This document shows, in pieces, positions 37,366 through 46,014 of a stretch of 64,000 nt of DNA. The stretch covers positions 1 through 64,000 of the forward strand of contig CALVDH010000010.1 of NCBI GenBank assembly GCA_944326235.1, given 5' to 3'. The position numbers and the translations under genes are program-made. The stretch's first letter is position 1; each line of letters starts with the position of its first letter. The notes beneath the pieces were generated by a model. It made no database searches. It saw only the letters and a list, made by a program, of their open reading frames with translations, and was not told where the DNA came from. The DNA comes from an uncultured Bacteroidales bacterium. GTDB lineage: Bacteria; Bacteroidota; Bacteroidia; Bacteroidales; UBA932.

Positions 37366-39102
37366 CTATTTTACGCAGTTGCGGTTGAAATCCTCTATCC
37401 ACTGCTTCTCGGCAGCGTCCAGCATATCATAATTGACCGGAGACATGTCTATGGGGGCGACCGTCAGGGTCTCGAAGGCCAGGAACTCCCCGTAGTCGTT
37501 CTTCTCATGAGATACTGTCAGCACTGCATTCTCATGACGGATGCCGTACTGGCCCTCGACGTAGATGGCAGGCTCGTTGGACATGACCATACCCTCTGCC
37601 AGAGGCACCGGGTTCTCTTCCATCCGGACGCTCTGAGGCCCCTCGTGCACACAGAGGTTGTGCCCGATACCGTGCTGGGTACCGTGCCAGTACATCCGGC
37701 ACCGCTTCATCACCGGCCCGCGGGCCAGGATATCCAGCAGACAGCCCCTCATACCCTTGTAGAAGACCACCATGCTCAGGTCTATCATACCTTTGAGCAC
37801 GGCTGTATAATCGTCCTTCTGTTCCCGCGTCAGAGGACCGAGAGGGATGGTCCTGGTAGTGTCGGTAGTGCCGTAGGTGTACTGCGCACCGGTGTCGATG
37901 AGCAGGAAGCCCTCAGGACGGATGACAGCACTGCTCTCAGCCGTAGGCACGTAGTGAGGCAGGGCCGCATTCGCTCCGAAGCCCACAATCGCGGGGAAAC
38001 TCTCGCCCAGATAGTCCGGGCACTCGCTGCGGTACTCTATCAGCTTGAGAGCCACGTCATACTCCTTTATACCCTTGTCTGCATTGGCCTTTACCCAGTC
38101 TATCGTCTTGACCAGAGCCTTGGCGTCCTCCTGGAAAGCGCGGCGGTATCCCTCTATCTCCACGGGATTCTTTATCGCCTTCATGAAGTTAAGTGTGCCG
38201 CCCGCCGTGGGATCGGCCATGTAGGGCCGGAAAGGAGCACGCTGATGTATGTTCTCCATCGAGGCGAAGAAATACTTGGCCGTAATCTTCCCTGACGAGA
38301 ATATGCGGACACAGTCCTTGGGCAGGTCCTTCAGGAAGCGGCCGAACTCCTCGTAGTCCTTGAGTATCACGCCCTCCTTGAGCAGGGCCGACATAGCGTC
38401 ATGTTCCAGCATCTCCTGACGCAGGAAGAGGGTGACGCATGCGCGGGTAACCACTGCATAGGACAGGGGCAGGGGGTTGTACTCGATATCGGTTCCGCGG
38501 ATGTTGCAGAGCCAGGCCACCTCGTCCATGGCCGTCACGATGTAGGCGAACTCCATCCCGGGATCGAGTTTTTCCACCAGACGGCGGTGCTTCGAGGACA
38601 CGCTCTCTCCGCAGATGCTCTCGGGCACAAAGCGCACGGGGTTGAATTGAAGAGCGGGACGGTCCTTCCATATCCTGTCGAAGGGATCTTCTATGAGCGT
38701 GACGTTGAGGGGCGAAAGGGCATCCAGCATGTTCTGGTACTCGGCATAGGAGAACAGGTCCTCATCCATGGCCACGATATCATCGTCGGAGAGGTGCTCC
38801 TTGATCCACTGCTGGACGGTGGGCTCGCCCTCGACCCTGAGCTTGATCATCCGGATATCGGTGCCCTGCAGCTGCGCGGCTGCCTGGATGAAGAAACGGG
38901 AGTCCACCCACAGCGCAGCCTCTTTCTGAGTGATAACGAGGGTGGCGGCCTCTCCGGTAAAGCCGGAAAGCCACTCCAGTATCTTGTAGTGCGCCGGTAT
39001 ATACTCCCCGAAATGGGGATCTGTGGACGGAATAATCATCGCCGAGATATCATCCTCGGCCAGGACCTTACGGAGAAGGTCGATTCGCTGGGTTCTTTCC
39101 AT
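37366..39102 (-). CDS. Aminopeptidase P family (M24) metallopeptidase
   Basis: A 578-residue Xaa-Pro aminopeptidase-type enzyme with two creatinase-like N-terminal domains (about 1-300) and a C-terminal pita-bread domain. The metal ligands are visible in LLIDTGAQYTYGTTDTTRTI (two Asp), GIGHNLCVHEGP (His), NEPAIYVEG (Glu) and the final IRHENAV (Glu). There is no signal peptide, so it is probably cytosolic, removing N-terminal residues before proline. The start at 39102 (MERTQRIDLLRKV) is chosen over the upstream frame to 39168, which would overlap recN. Confidence 0.93.
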   Translation of the reverse strand: MERTQRIDLLRKVLAEDDISAMIIPSTDPHFGEYIPAHYKILEWLSGFTGEAATLVITQKEAALWVDSRFFIQAAAQLQGTDIRMIKLRVEGEPTVQQWIKEHLSDDDIVAMDEDLFSYAEYQNMLDALSPLNVTLIEDPFDRIWKDRPALQFNPVRFVPESICGESVSSKHRRLVEKLDPGMEFAYIVTAMDEVAWLCNIRGTDIEYNPLPLSYAVVTRACVTLFLRQEMLEHDAMSALLKEGVILKDYEEFGRFLKDLPKDCVRIFSSGKITAKYFFASMENIHQRAPFRPYMADPTAGGTLNFMKAIKNPVEIEGYRRAFQEDAKALVKTIDWVKANADKGIKEYDVALKLIEYRSECPDYLGESFPAIVGFGANAALPHYVPTAESSAVIRPEGFLLIDTGAQYTYGTTDTTRTIPLGPLTREQKDDYTAVLKGMIDLSMVVFYKGMRGCLLDILARGPVMKRCRMYWHGTQHGIGHNLCVHEGPQSVRMEENPVPLAEGMVMSNEPAIYVEGQYGIRHENAVLTVSHEKNDYGEFLAFETLTVAPIDMSPVNYDMLDAAEKQWIEDFNRNCVK

Positions 39103-39127
39103 AGATCTGAATATAATTAAGTTGTAA

Positions 39128-40756
39128 CTACTTGTCTGCTTTGGCCAGCAGTTCCCGCGCGTTCTCAACGGCGGCTGATGTAAGCTCCGAGCCGCTGAGC
39201 ATACGGGCGACTTCCGCGACTCTCTCCTCCCCCTCTATCCTGCGGATACCGGTCCTGGCCGTACCGTCCGCATCGAATTCCTTGTAGACCAGATAGTGCG
39301 AGCCCTTCTTCGAAGCGATCTGGGGCAGATGGGTGATGGCGAATATCTGCATCCTCTCCCCCATCCGGCCTATCATGTCTCCCATCTTGTCGGCTATCCT
39401 GCCGGAGACTCCGGTGTCTATCTCGTCAAATATCATTGTCGGCAGCGACGTATAGCGGGCCAGCAGCCCCTTGAGGGACAGCATTACCCGCGACAGCTCT
39501 CCGCCTGAGGCCACCTTCGAGATATCCCGGAGGGACGCCGGACCATTGGCCGAGAACATAAAATCCAGCCTGTCGCCCCCCGAAAGAGTCAGCCTCTCCG
39601 CCGGAGTGACCACGGCCCGGAAGACCGCATGAGGCATCTCCAGGGAACGTATATCGTCCTGCAGCTCGGATGAAAGGGCGTCACAGGCCCCGCAGCGCTG
39701 CTCCGACAGACGGTCCGCAAGTTCTCTGCGGCGCCGGTCCAGCACCTCCAGTTCCTTTTTCAGCTCCGCCAGCCGCTCCTGCTGCTGCTCAGTACCGCTG
39801 AGAGAGGCAGCAAGGCTGTCGCGGAGCGCGATCAGGGCTTCCACGCTGTCGCAGCCGTATTTTCTCTGGAGTGAATATATCAGGGACATACGTTCCTCCA
39901 CCGCTTCCAGCCGCTCCGGGGATACGGTTATGCCGGAGGATATGTCCTCTATCTCCCGCTCTATGTCCGAGACTTCTATCCTGCAGGAGTCCAGGCGGTC
40001 AGCCAGAGGCTGCAGACGGGAGTCGTATGAAGAGTATTTGGAAAGACGCGCTGATGCGTCCTTGAGCAGCTGAGCCACTGAAAGTTCCTCGGGATTGAGG
40101 GAAGAATAGGCCGACTCGAGCCCGCCGCGGATATCCTCCGCATGGGCCAGAGCCTTCTGCTCCGCCTCCAGGGCCTCCTGCTCCCCGGATACCAGCCGGG
40201 CTTCCTGCAGACGGCCGAGCTGGAACTGCCGGTACTCGGAGTCCCTCTCCGCTTCGGCTATGGAGTCCTCCAGGGAGCGTATTTCACTGTCCTTGGACTC
40301 ATACTCTCCGTACACCCTCCTGTACTCCTCCAAGAGCGGTGCCGTACCGGCGAAATGGTCTATCACTCCCAGGCGGAAGTCCGGATCCGTCAGAAGCAGA
40401 TGCTGGTGCTGCTCGTGTATATCGATGATCCGGGATGAAATGGCAGAGAGGTCGGCCAGGGAGACCGGCTCGTCGTTCAGGAAGGAACGGGAGCGGCCGG
40501 CCGGGGTAATGACGCGGCGGAGGATGTATTCCTCTCCTGTCTTCCCGTCATGGAACTCGGCCTCGACGACGCAGTTGCGGGTATTGTCGCTGAACACCGA
40601 AGAATCGGCGCGGCGGCCCAGGATAAGGGAGAGGGCGCCCAGGAGAATGGATTTTCCGGCACCCGTCTCGCCGGTGATGATGACCAGGCCGTCCGGGAAT
40701 GTGATGTCCAGGGATGAGATCAGGGCGTAATTGGATATGGAAAGACGGGTCAGCAT
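39128..40756 (-). CDS. recN: DNA repair protein RecN
   Basis: A 542-residue SMC-like ATPase of double-strand-break repair. Walker A is in ITGETGAGKSILLGAL (about 30-45), followed by a coiled-coil middle (about 155-350). The ABC signature is VASGGELSRVMLSLKG and Walker B is PTMIFDEIDTGVSG, then an IFAITHLPQIAS end. Its start overlaps the coaBC stop by 7 bp, so coaBC-recN are coupled; rpoZ and bamD lie upstream in the same direction. Confidence 0.97.
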   Translation of the reverse strand: MLTRLSISNYALISSLDITFPDGLVIITGETGAGKSILLGALSLILGRRADSSVFSDNTRNCVVEAEFHDGKTGEEYILRRVITPAGRSRSFLNDEPVSLADLSAISSRIIDIHEQHQHLLLTDPDFRLGVIDHFAGTAPLLEEYRRVYGEYESKDSEIRSLEDSIAEAERDSEYRQFQLGRLQEARLVSGEQEALEAEQKALAHAEDIRGGLESAYSSLNPEELSVAQLLKDASARLSKYSSYDSRLQPLADRLDSCRIEVSDIEREIEDISSGITVSPERLEAVEERMSLIYSLQRKYGCDSVEALIALRDSLAASLSGTEQQQERLAELKKELEVLDRRRRELADRLSEQRCGACDALSSELQDDIRSLEMPHAVFRAVVTPAERLTLSGGDRLDFMFSANGPASLRDISKVASGGELSRVMLSLKGLLARYTSLPTMIFDEIDTGVSGRIADKMGDMIGRMGERMQIFAITHLPQIASKKGSHYLVYKEFDADGTARTGIRRIEGEERVAEVARMLSGSELTSAAVENARELLAKADK

Positions 40757-41973
40757 CCTCCCTCCAGCAGTTTTTCGATGTTGTCGACTATGGCGGAAGC
40801 CACTTCCCGCTTGGAGGCCAGGGGGATGTCCTGGGAGCTGCCGTCGCGGCGGAAAACGGTGACCTTGTTGGTGTCCACGCCGAAACCGGCTCCGGGATCG
40901 CGCATGGAATTGAGGACTATCATGTCCATGTTCTTGCGGCGGAGTTTGGAGAGCGCGTTCTCGCGGGCATTGTCCGTCTCCAGGGCGAAGCCGGCTATGA
41001 CTCCGTCCGGACGGCGGGACGAGCCTATGGCCGCCGCTATGTCCTTGGTGGGCAGCAGCTCGAGGGTCATGCGGCTGCCGTCCTTCTTGATTTTGGTGTC
41101 ACTGGGAGATGCCGGGGTGAAGTCCGCCACCGCCGCGCAGAGCACGGTGATGTCGCAGCCTCTGCCGTATTCCTCGACTGCGGCCCGGTACATTTCCTCG
41201 GCCGAGACCACCTTCCTTACCTCTACCCCGGGGTGTGAGGGATAGACTGCGGCAGGACCGGAGACCACCGTCACCTGAGCGCCGCGGCGGGAGAGCTCGT
41301 CGGCTATTGCGGAAGCCATTTTCCCGGAGGAGTGGTTCGAGATGAAGCGTACGGGGTCGATGGCCTCGCGGGTGGGGCCTGAGGTGACCACGGCCCTGCG
41401 GCCTGCGAGGGTCTGCGCCGGGATGGATGTCCCCAGCATTTTTACGACATGCTCCAGAATTTTTTCCGGTTCCTCCATCCTGCCCTTGCCCTCCAGTCCG
41501 CTGGCCAGTTCTCCGGAGGCAGCCTCGACGATGCTCACTCCCCTGTCCCTGAGAATCCTGAGGGACTCCTGAGTGGCGGGATGAGCGTACATGTCCAGGT
41601 CCATGGCCGGCGCCGCCATTACCGGGCAGCGGGCCGAGAGATAGGTCGTCAGCAGCAGATTGTCGGCTATGCCGTGGGCCATCTTCGAGAGGGTGTTGGC
41701 GGAAGCCGGTGCAATCAGGTAGAGATCAGCCCAGATGCCGAGTGATACATGACTGTTCCACTGGCCGTTCTCGGGGTCGAAGAACTCCACCAGGATAGGG
41801 TTGCGGGACAGGGTCGCCATGGTCAGGGGGGTAATGAACTGCTTGGCCGCGGCCGTCATGATGACCTTGACCTCGGCGCCTTCCCTGACCAGCAGACGGG
41901 TGAGCCATGCCGCCTTATAGGCCGCAATGCTTCCCGTGATGCCCAGAAGTATGTGTTTGCCCTTGAGCAGCAT
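40750..41973 (-). CDS. coaBC: Bifunctional phosphopantothenoylcysteine decarboxylase/synthetase
   Basis: A 407-residue CoA-biosynthesis enzyme. The N-terminal CoaC flavoprotein (about 1-185) begins GKHILLGITGSIAAYKAAWL and contains the substrate/flavin segment FDPENGQWNSHVSLG. The C-terminal CoaB (about 190-407) has VVTSGPTREAIDPVRFISNHSSGKMA and the KKDGSRM...LPTKDI loop. It joins cysteine to 4'-phosphopantothenate and decarboxylates the product. It sits 15 bp after rpoZ and overlaps recN. Confidence 0.97.
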   Translation of the reverse strand: MLLKGKHILLGITGSIAAYKAAWLTRLLVREGAEVKVIMTAAAKQFITPLTMATLSRNPILVEFFDPENGQWNSHVSLGIWADLYLIAPASANTLSKMAHGIADNLLLTTYLSARCPVMAAPAMDLDMYAHPATQESLRILRDRGVSIVEAASGELASGLEGKGRMEEPEKILEHVVKMLGTSIPAQTLAGRRAVVTSGPTREAIDPVRFISNHSSGKMASAIADELSRRGAQVTVVSGPAAVYPSHPGVEVRKVVSAEEMYRAAVEEYGRGCDITVLCAAVADFTPASPSDTKIKKDGSRMTLELLPTKDIAAAIGSSRRPDGVIAGFALETDNARENALSKLRRKNMDMIVLNSMRDPGAGFGVDTNKVTVFRRDGSSQDIPLASKREVASAIVDNIEKLLEGGC

Positions 41974-41988
41974 GGCTAGTGAGAAGGA

Positions 41989-42306
41989 CTACTGGCGGTC
42001 CTCGGCCATGCGGTAGTAAATCTCGTTGTTGCGGAACTCCTCAACAGCGACGAGGGTCGGCTTGGGCAGCCTCTCGTAGTGCTTGGATATCTCTATCTGC
42101 TCGCGGTTCTCGAAGGTCTCCTCGAGGGTGTCGGCGTAGTTGGAGAACTCCTCGAGTTTCTGGCTGAGTTCCTGCTTTACATTGGCCGATATCTGGTTGG
42201 CCCTCTTGGCGATGATCATGACGGTCTCGTAGATGTTGCCGGTGGGCTTTGCCAGCTCGGAGAGGTTGCGGGTGATGGTGTTTGTAGGTACCTGTTTGAT
42301 TTCCAT
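41989..42306 (-). CDS. rpoZ: RNA polymerase omega/Rpb6-like subunit
   Basis: A 105-residue protein whose first half (TGNIYETVMIIAKRANQISANV) matches the omega/Rpb6 core, in which a helix packs around the beta' C terminus and aids polymerase assembly. The rest is acidic and helical and ends IYYRMAEDRQ. Its place between bamD and coaBC is the arrangement seen in other Bacteroidales, supporting the call despite weak similarity to proteobacterial omega. Confidence 0.88.
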   Translation of the reverse strand: MEIKQVPTNTITRNLSELAKPTGNIYETVMIIAKRANQISANVKQELSQKLEEFSNYADTLEETFENREQIEISKHYERLPKPTLVAVEEFRNNEIYYRMAEDRQ

Positions 42307-42326
42307 GGTTTTATCTATTGCTTTAA

Positions 42327-43151
42327 CTATTTCTTGTCTTTATTCAGGAAGTTCTGCGCCCTTTGCGCCAGTCCGTCCAGTTCCCTGCGGTAGCCGGACT
42401 CGGGGAACTCACTGACGAAGGTATAGTAGTCATCGGTAAAGGTGACGTACCTCTCCCTCTGCTTCTCGGGCACGCTGTTGAAAGCGTACTTATAAGCCGA
42501 CAGAGCCGTATAGTACATGATGTCCTCGCGGTAACGGTTCGAGGCGTCCTCCTTCAGCACCAGGCGGAGGGCATAGTGCGCCGCCTTGTAGTCCTCTATC
42601 GTATAATACAGCTTGGCCGACTCGTACTCCTTGCGGTCCAGCCTTTCCTCCAGGTCCTCTATCATGGCGCGGCACTGGGGGGTATAGTCGTTGTCGGGAT
42701 AGTCTATCAGATATTCGTTGATGGCAGCCAGGGCCTTGTAGGTAGGCGTCTGGTCCAGCTCATACCTGTAGGTGCCCTGATACAGGCAGTCCAGATACAT
42801 GAAGCGGGCCTTGTTTACGAAGGGACTGCGCGGGAACATGCTGATGTAGGAATCAAAAGCCTGCTCTGCCGCCACCATGTCGCCGAAACAGTAATGCGAA
42901 TACGCGGTATAGTACTGGACAGTGTCATCCTGGAGGGTTCCTCTGACACCCAGTTTCAGGGACTCGAACATGGATGCGGCCTTGGAATACTTGCCGGCAT
43001 CGAACAGCTCGAAGGCCATCCGGTACTTGGCGGGCACGTCGTTGCTCTCCAGCATCATCTCGTACTGACTCTTGCAGGAGAAGGTCATAAACACCGCCAG
43101 GGATGCGGCCAGCAGGAGCGCCGGCTTTCTGAATACAGTCTTCAACATCAT
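42327..43151 (-). CDS. bamD: Outer membrane protein assembly lipoprotein BamD
   Basis: A predicted lipoprotein of about 274 residues (signal ending MTFSC), built of TPR helices: YRMAFELFDAGKYSKAASMFESLK, YSHYCFGDMVAAEQAFDSYISMFPRSPF. BamD is the essential partner of BamA in outer-membrane barrel assembly. Start: the ATG at 43163 overlaps the upstream stop and would lie only about 9 nt after the expected transcript start, so 43151 is preferred. It heads the run bamD-rpoZ-coaBC-recN. Confidence 0.92.
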   Translation of the reverse strand: MMLKTVFRKPALLLAASLAVFMTFSCKSQYEMMLESNDVPAKYRMAFELFDAGKYSKAASMFESLKLGVRGTLQDDTVQYYTAYSHYCFGDMVAAEQAFDSYISMFPRSPFVNKARFMYLDCLYQGTYRYELDQTPTYKALAAINEYLIDYPDNDYTPQCRAMIEDLEERLDRKEYESAKLYYTIEDYKAAHYALRLVLKEDASNRYREDIMYYTALSAYKYAFNSVPEKQRERYVTFTDDYYTFVSEFPESGYRRELDGLAQRAQNFLNKDKK

Positions 43152-43155
43152 ATTC

Positions 43156-44124
43156 TCAAACATTTCGTTCCGAACTTACAAAGATACAATATTTCTTTCT
43201 AATGTATACTTCCAATCTGTAGCCCCACACCAACATTATCGCCCACACCCATCTCGAGAGCAGGAGCACCCACCACACGGCGCCTACCGAAGCCAGGAGG
43301 ATCACATCCTCCAAGTTACTGTGGCTTATGCCGATATGCATATTCAGCCCGTCTATGTCTTCCTTGCGGAGCTTTCCGGTGGAGGCCTCGTCTATCATCG
43401 CAGCAGCCCCGTAGGCCAGGCCAAGGGTGTTGGCGATGATCCAGAGGACAGCGCAGCGCGACGACAGGCCGAAGACATGCATCACCGGACGCAGGGCCCT
43501 GGAGATGGCGCGGATGATGCCGAACTCTGCCATCACCGCCTGCAGGATGTTGAGCGCGAAGATGATTATCAGCATCTTGGGCACAAGCACCGCGGTATTC
43601 CTGAGCCAGTCCGTCAGTTCTGTCCCGAACTCGTGGACCACAGCGCCCTGCACTGCCCCTCCCGCGGCCGGAGCCTCTCCCGGAAGGATTATGTTCAGCA
43701 GGTATGCAAGAATTATTCCCGAAAGTGTCCGCACCAGCACAACCCGGAGAGTGGAACTGCCTGTCTTATGCTGTACCGCACTCTCTACTATCATGTTATG
43801 AGAGCAAAGAGCCATTACGCCCATTATGGTCATGGCCCTCGGATCGAGGTCCAGGGTGACCGAGGCGGCTATGGCCGAGTACATATTCACGAAATAGCCG
43901 GAGACGTAGGCCAGGGCGGCCTCACCGGGCAGGCCGAAGTGGATGAAAACCGGCGAGAGAACCTTCGAAATCCACTCTATCACTCCGAAATGACCCAGCA
44001 GCATGATGGCGAAGGAGACCGCCACCGTGATCTTGACCATCCACAGGGCCGTCTTCTTAGTGGAGGGCAGGCACCTTTTTACCGCCGCCCAGCTGCGCGT
44101 TCTGAACTCCTTGCCGGTCATCAT
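43156..44124 (-). CDS. Nucleoside-recognition (Gate) domain membrane protein
   Basis: A 322-residue integral membrane protein with about eight hydrophobic segments, containing two Gate-type repeats as in spore-maturation SpmA/SpmB proteins. Residues LGHFGVIEWISKVLSPVFIHFGLPGEAALAYVSG (about 43-76) are the first, and a related copy begins about 205 (FGIIRAISRALRPVMHVFGL). The transported substrate is unknown. Its 3' end carries the promoter box of bamD, and it follows an SDR gene by about 42 bp. Confidence 0.85.
   Translation of the reverse strand: MMTGKEFRTRSWAAVKRCLPSTKKTALWMVKITVAVSFAIMLLGHFGVIEWISKVLSPVFIHFGLPGEAALAYVSGYFVNMYSAIAASVTLDLDPRAMTIMGVMALCSHNMIVESAVQHKTGSSTLRVVLVRTLSGIILAYLLNIILPGEAPAAGGAVQGAVVHEFGTELTDWLRNTAVLVPKMLIIIFALNILQAVMAEFGIIRAISRALRPVMHVFGLSSRCAVLWIIANTLGLAYGAAAMIDEASTGKLRKEDIDGLNMHIGISHSNLEDVILLASVGAVWWVLLLSRWVWAIMLVWGYRLEVYIRKKYCIFVSSERNV
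43179..43186 (-). promoter_or_regulatory. -7 promoter box of the bamD operon, at the edge of the upstream gene
   Basis: TATCTTTG on the minus strand matches TAnnTTTG; it lies within the last codons of the Gate-domain gene, 27 bp before the ATG at 43151. Confidence 0.6.
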
Positions 44125-44166
44125 TCCTGTCTTTTCTTTTCCGACTCCTGTCCTCCTTGTCAGGCG

Positions 44167-44979
44167 CTACTTCAGATTCCACTTGCGGGTAACCTTTCGC
44201 TCTATCGGGCCTATGAGGGAGGGCCTCAGCAAAGGAGCCACGAGCCAGGCTATCTTGTTGACCAGTCCGGGGATTCTGCCGCTGCGGCCGCGGAACATCA
44301 TGTTCAGTGCCTTGCGGGCCGCTGTTTCCGGACGGATCATCACTCCAAGATGACGCGCGATACGGCTCAGCTTTGGCGTGAGACCTACCAGGGGCGTATC
44401 CACCGCGCCGAAATAGATCGAGCACACATTCACCCCTGTCTTACGGCATTCGGTCCTGAGGGCACGGGTGAATATCCTGGTGAAGGACTTGGTAGAAGCG
44501 TAGGTGGTCAGGAAAGGGAAGGGGAACCAGGCCGCCAGCGAGGAAATGTTCATCACATAGCCTTTCCGACGCTCCAGCATGGCCGGCATGAAATAACTGC
44601 ACAGCATGGCCGTGGCGTGATTGTGGACCATGATGATGGAGGAAACCTGGGCAGGTGAGATATTGCGGAAGTGCCTGGCATGGAGCAAGCCCGCGTTGTT
44701 GATAAGCACCTCCACCTCTGCGTTCGGACGCTGCTCCTTCACCGTGTCGTAAACCTTTTTGGGAGCCTCCACCGTAGAGAGGTCAATGCCTATCGACAGA
44801 AAATCCAGGTCCGGATGGGCCTGTCTCATCTCCGCCGCCACAGCATCGGTCTCGTTCTGGAACAGGGCCACGATGATCACGTTGTAGCCCCGCTGCGCCA
44901 GCATCCGCACATATTCCAGTCCCATACCGGAGGAGCCTCCGGTCACCAGCGCGTATTTGTTATGTAATTGCTGCTGCAT
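44167..44979 (-). CDS. Short-chain dehydrogenase/reductase
   Basis: A 270-residue SDR with the cofactor motif TGGSSGMGLEYVR (about 14-26), the NNAG motif in EVLINNAGLLHAR and the active-site Ser-Tyr-Lys in ISSLAAWFPFPFLTTYASTKSF. Length is at the upper end of the classical family. The substrate is unknown; similar proteins act on ketones of lipids or steroids. It has its own promoter (see 45006-45036). Confidence 0.92.
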   Translation of the reverse strand: MQQQLHNKYALVTGGSSGMGLEYVRMLAQRGYNVIIVALFQNETDAVAAEMRQAHPDLDFLSIGIDLSTVEAPKKVYDTVKEQRPNAEVEVLINNAGLLHARHFRNISPAQVSSIIMVHNHATAMLCSYFMPAMLERRKGYVMNISSLAAWFPFPFLTTYASTKSFTRIFTRALRTECRKTGVNVCSIYFGAVDTPLVGLTPKLSRIARHLGVMIRPETAARKALNMMFRGRSGRIPGLVNKIAWLVAPLLRPSLIGPIERKVTRKWNLK

Positions 44980-45005
44980 TCTGCACCTTAATTTATTACA
45001 AGCCG

Positions 45006-45036
45006 CAAAAATAAGACAATTTTGACTTTCCGCAAA
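45006..45036 (-). promoter_or_regulatory. Promoter of the SDR gene
   Basis: On the minus strand TTTG (45033-45036) and TATTTTTG (45006-45013) are 19 bp apart, a full match to both Bacteroidales elements. The ATG at 44979 is 27 bp downstream of the -7 box. Confidence 0.8.
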
Positions 45037-45071
45037 TCCGATTCCATCACCTTCCGCTAAAGAATTTTTCC

Positions 45072-45079
45072 TATCTTTG
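45072..45079 (+). promoter_or_regulatory. -7 promoter box of the rubrerythrin gene
   Basis: TATCTTTG matches TAnnTTTG; it lies 41 bp before the ATG at 45121. Confidence 0.7.
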
Positions 45080-45120
45080 CCCTAGTTTAATATTTTTTCA
45101 CCTTTTAACAATACTACACC

Positions 45121-45696
45121 ATGGCATCAATCAAAGGAACCAGAACAGAGAAGAACCTCCTCGCCTCATTCGCAGGTGAGTCCCAGGCCCGCGGCCGCTA
45201 CACCTACTTCGCAAGCGTAGCCAAGAAAGAGGGCTATGAGCAGATAGCCGCCATCTTCCTCGAGACCGCCGAGCAGGAGAAGGAGCACGCCAAGAAATTC
45301 TTCAAATTCCTCGAGGGCGGCATGGTAGAGATTACCTCCACCTACCCCGCCGGCATCATCTCCACCACACTTGAGAATCTCCGCGCAGCTGCCGAGGGCG
45401 AGAACGAGGAGTGGACAGTCCTCTATCCCGAAGCAGCCAAGGTGGCCCGCGAGGAAGGCTTCACAGAGATCGCAGTAGCCTTCGAGATGATTGCCCGCGT
45501 CGAGGCCGAGCACGAGGCCCGTTACCGCAAGCTCCTCGAAAGAGTCGAGAGCGGCCGCTTCTTCGAGCGCGACGGCGAGATCTACTGGCAGTGCCGCAAC
45601 TGCGGTTACGTTCACAAGGGCAAGAAAGCTCCGCAGAAATGCCCCGCCTGCCAGCATCCTCAGGCCTACTTCGAGCCCAAGAAGGAGAATTATTAG
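45121..45696 (+). CDS. rbr: Rubrerythrin
   Basis: A 191-residue peroxide-reducing non-haem iron protein. The N-terminal ferritin-like four-helix bundle has the diiron ligand helices (SFAGESQARGRYTYFA, ETAEQEKEHAKKF, EEGFTEIAVAFEMIARVEAEHEARY). The C-terminal rubredoxin knuckle has Cys158/Cys161 (CRNCGY) and Cys174/Cys177 (CPACQH). It protects anaerobes from hydrogen peroxide. The gene stands alone between its own promoter and a terminator. The stop codon lies inside a perfect 13-bp inverted repeat (45687-45715). Confidence 0.97.
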   Translation: MASIKGTRTEKNLLASFAGESQARGRYTYFASVAKKEGYEQIAAIFLETAEQEKEHAKKFFKFLEGGMVEITSTYPAGIISTTLENLRAAAEGENEEWTVLYPEAAKVAREEGFTEIAVAFEMIARVEAEHEARYRKLLERVESGRFFERDGEIYWQCRNCGYVHKGKKAPQKCPACQHPQAYFEPKKENY

Positions 45697-45715
45697 TGCT
45701 GCGCACTAATAATTC
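45687..45715. repeat. Perfect inverted repeat over the rubrerythrin stop codon
   Basis: GAATTATTAGTGC and GCACTAATAATTC (13 bp each) flank TGC. The TAG stop (45694-45696) is in the left arm. A smaller GGAGCAAGCTCC hairpin follows. It could protect the mRNA 3' end, as it is not itself followed by T. Confidence 0.8.
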
Positions 45716-45815
45716 TCCGGAGCAAGCTCCTGAGAAGGTTTCCACCCCCTCCCAACCCTCCCCAAGAGGGAGGGCCTGGTCGCTTCGCTCCGAGTGCGCC
45801 CGCTGCATCACATTT

Positions 45816-45847
45816 AAGGCTGCCTTCCCGGCGGCCTTTTCTTTTTC
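45816..45847 (+). terminator. Terminator after rubrerythrin
   Basis: AAGGCTGCC (45816-45824) pairs with GGCGGCCTT (45830-45838) with one G-T pair, and is followed by TTCTTTTTC. The rest of the gap 45697-46014 holds two palindromes of the CACCTTCCGAAGGTG family (about 45886 and 45916) and the prfB promoter. Confidence 0.75.
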
Positions 45848-45934
45848 ATAATACTTTACTCTGCCCTGTCCTGTCCCACCTTCCGAAGGTGAGACTCTTT
45901 TCCGCATTTTCCACTCACCTTCCAAAGGTGCGCA

Positions 45935-45966
45935 TTTTACGCATTCCAGCGGAATTGCTATATTTG
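45935..45966 (+). promoter_or_regulatory. Promoter of prfB
   Basis: TATATTTG (45959-45966) matches TAnnTTTG, with TTTA as -33 element 19 bp upstream. It lies 48 bp before the ATG at 46015. Confidence 0.7.
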
Positions 45967-46014
45967 CGGCACGGAACATTGAAACATTTACGACTAACCA
46001 AATAACCACGGAAG

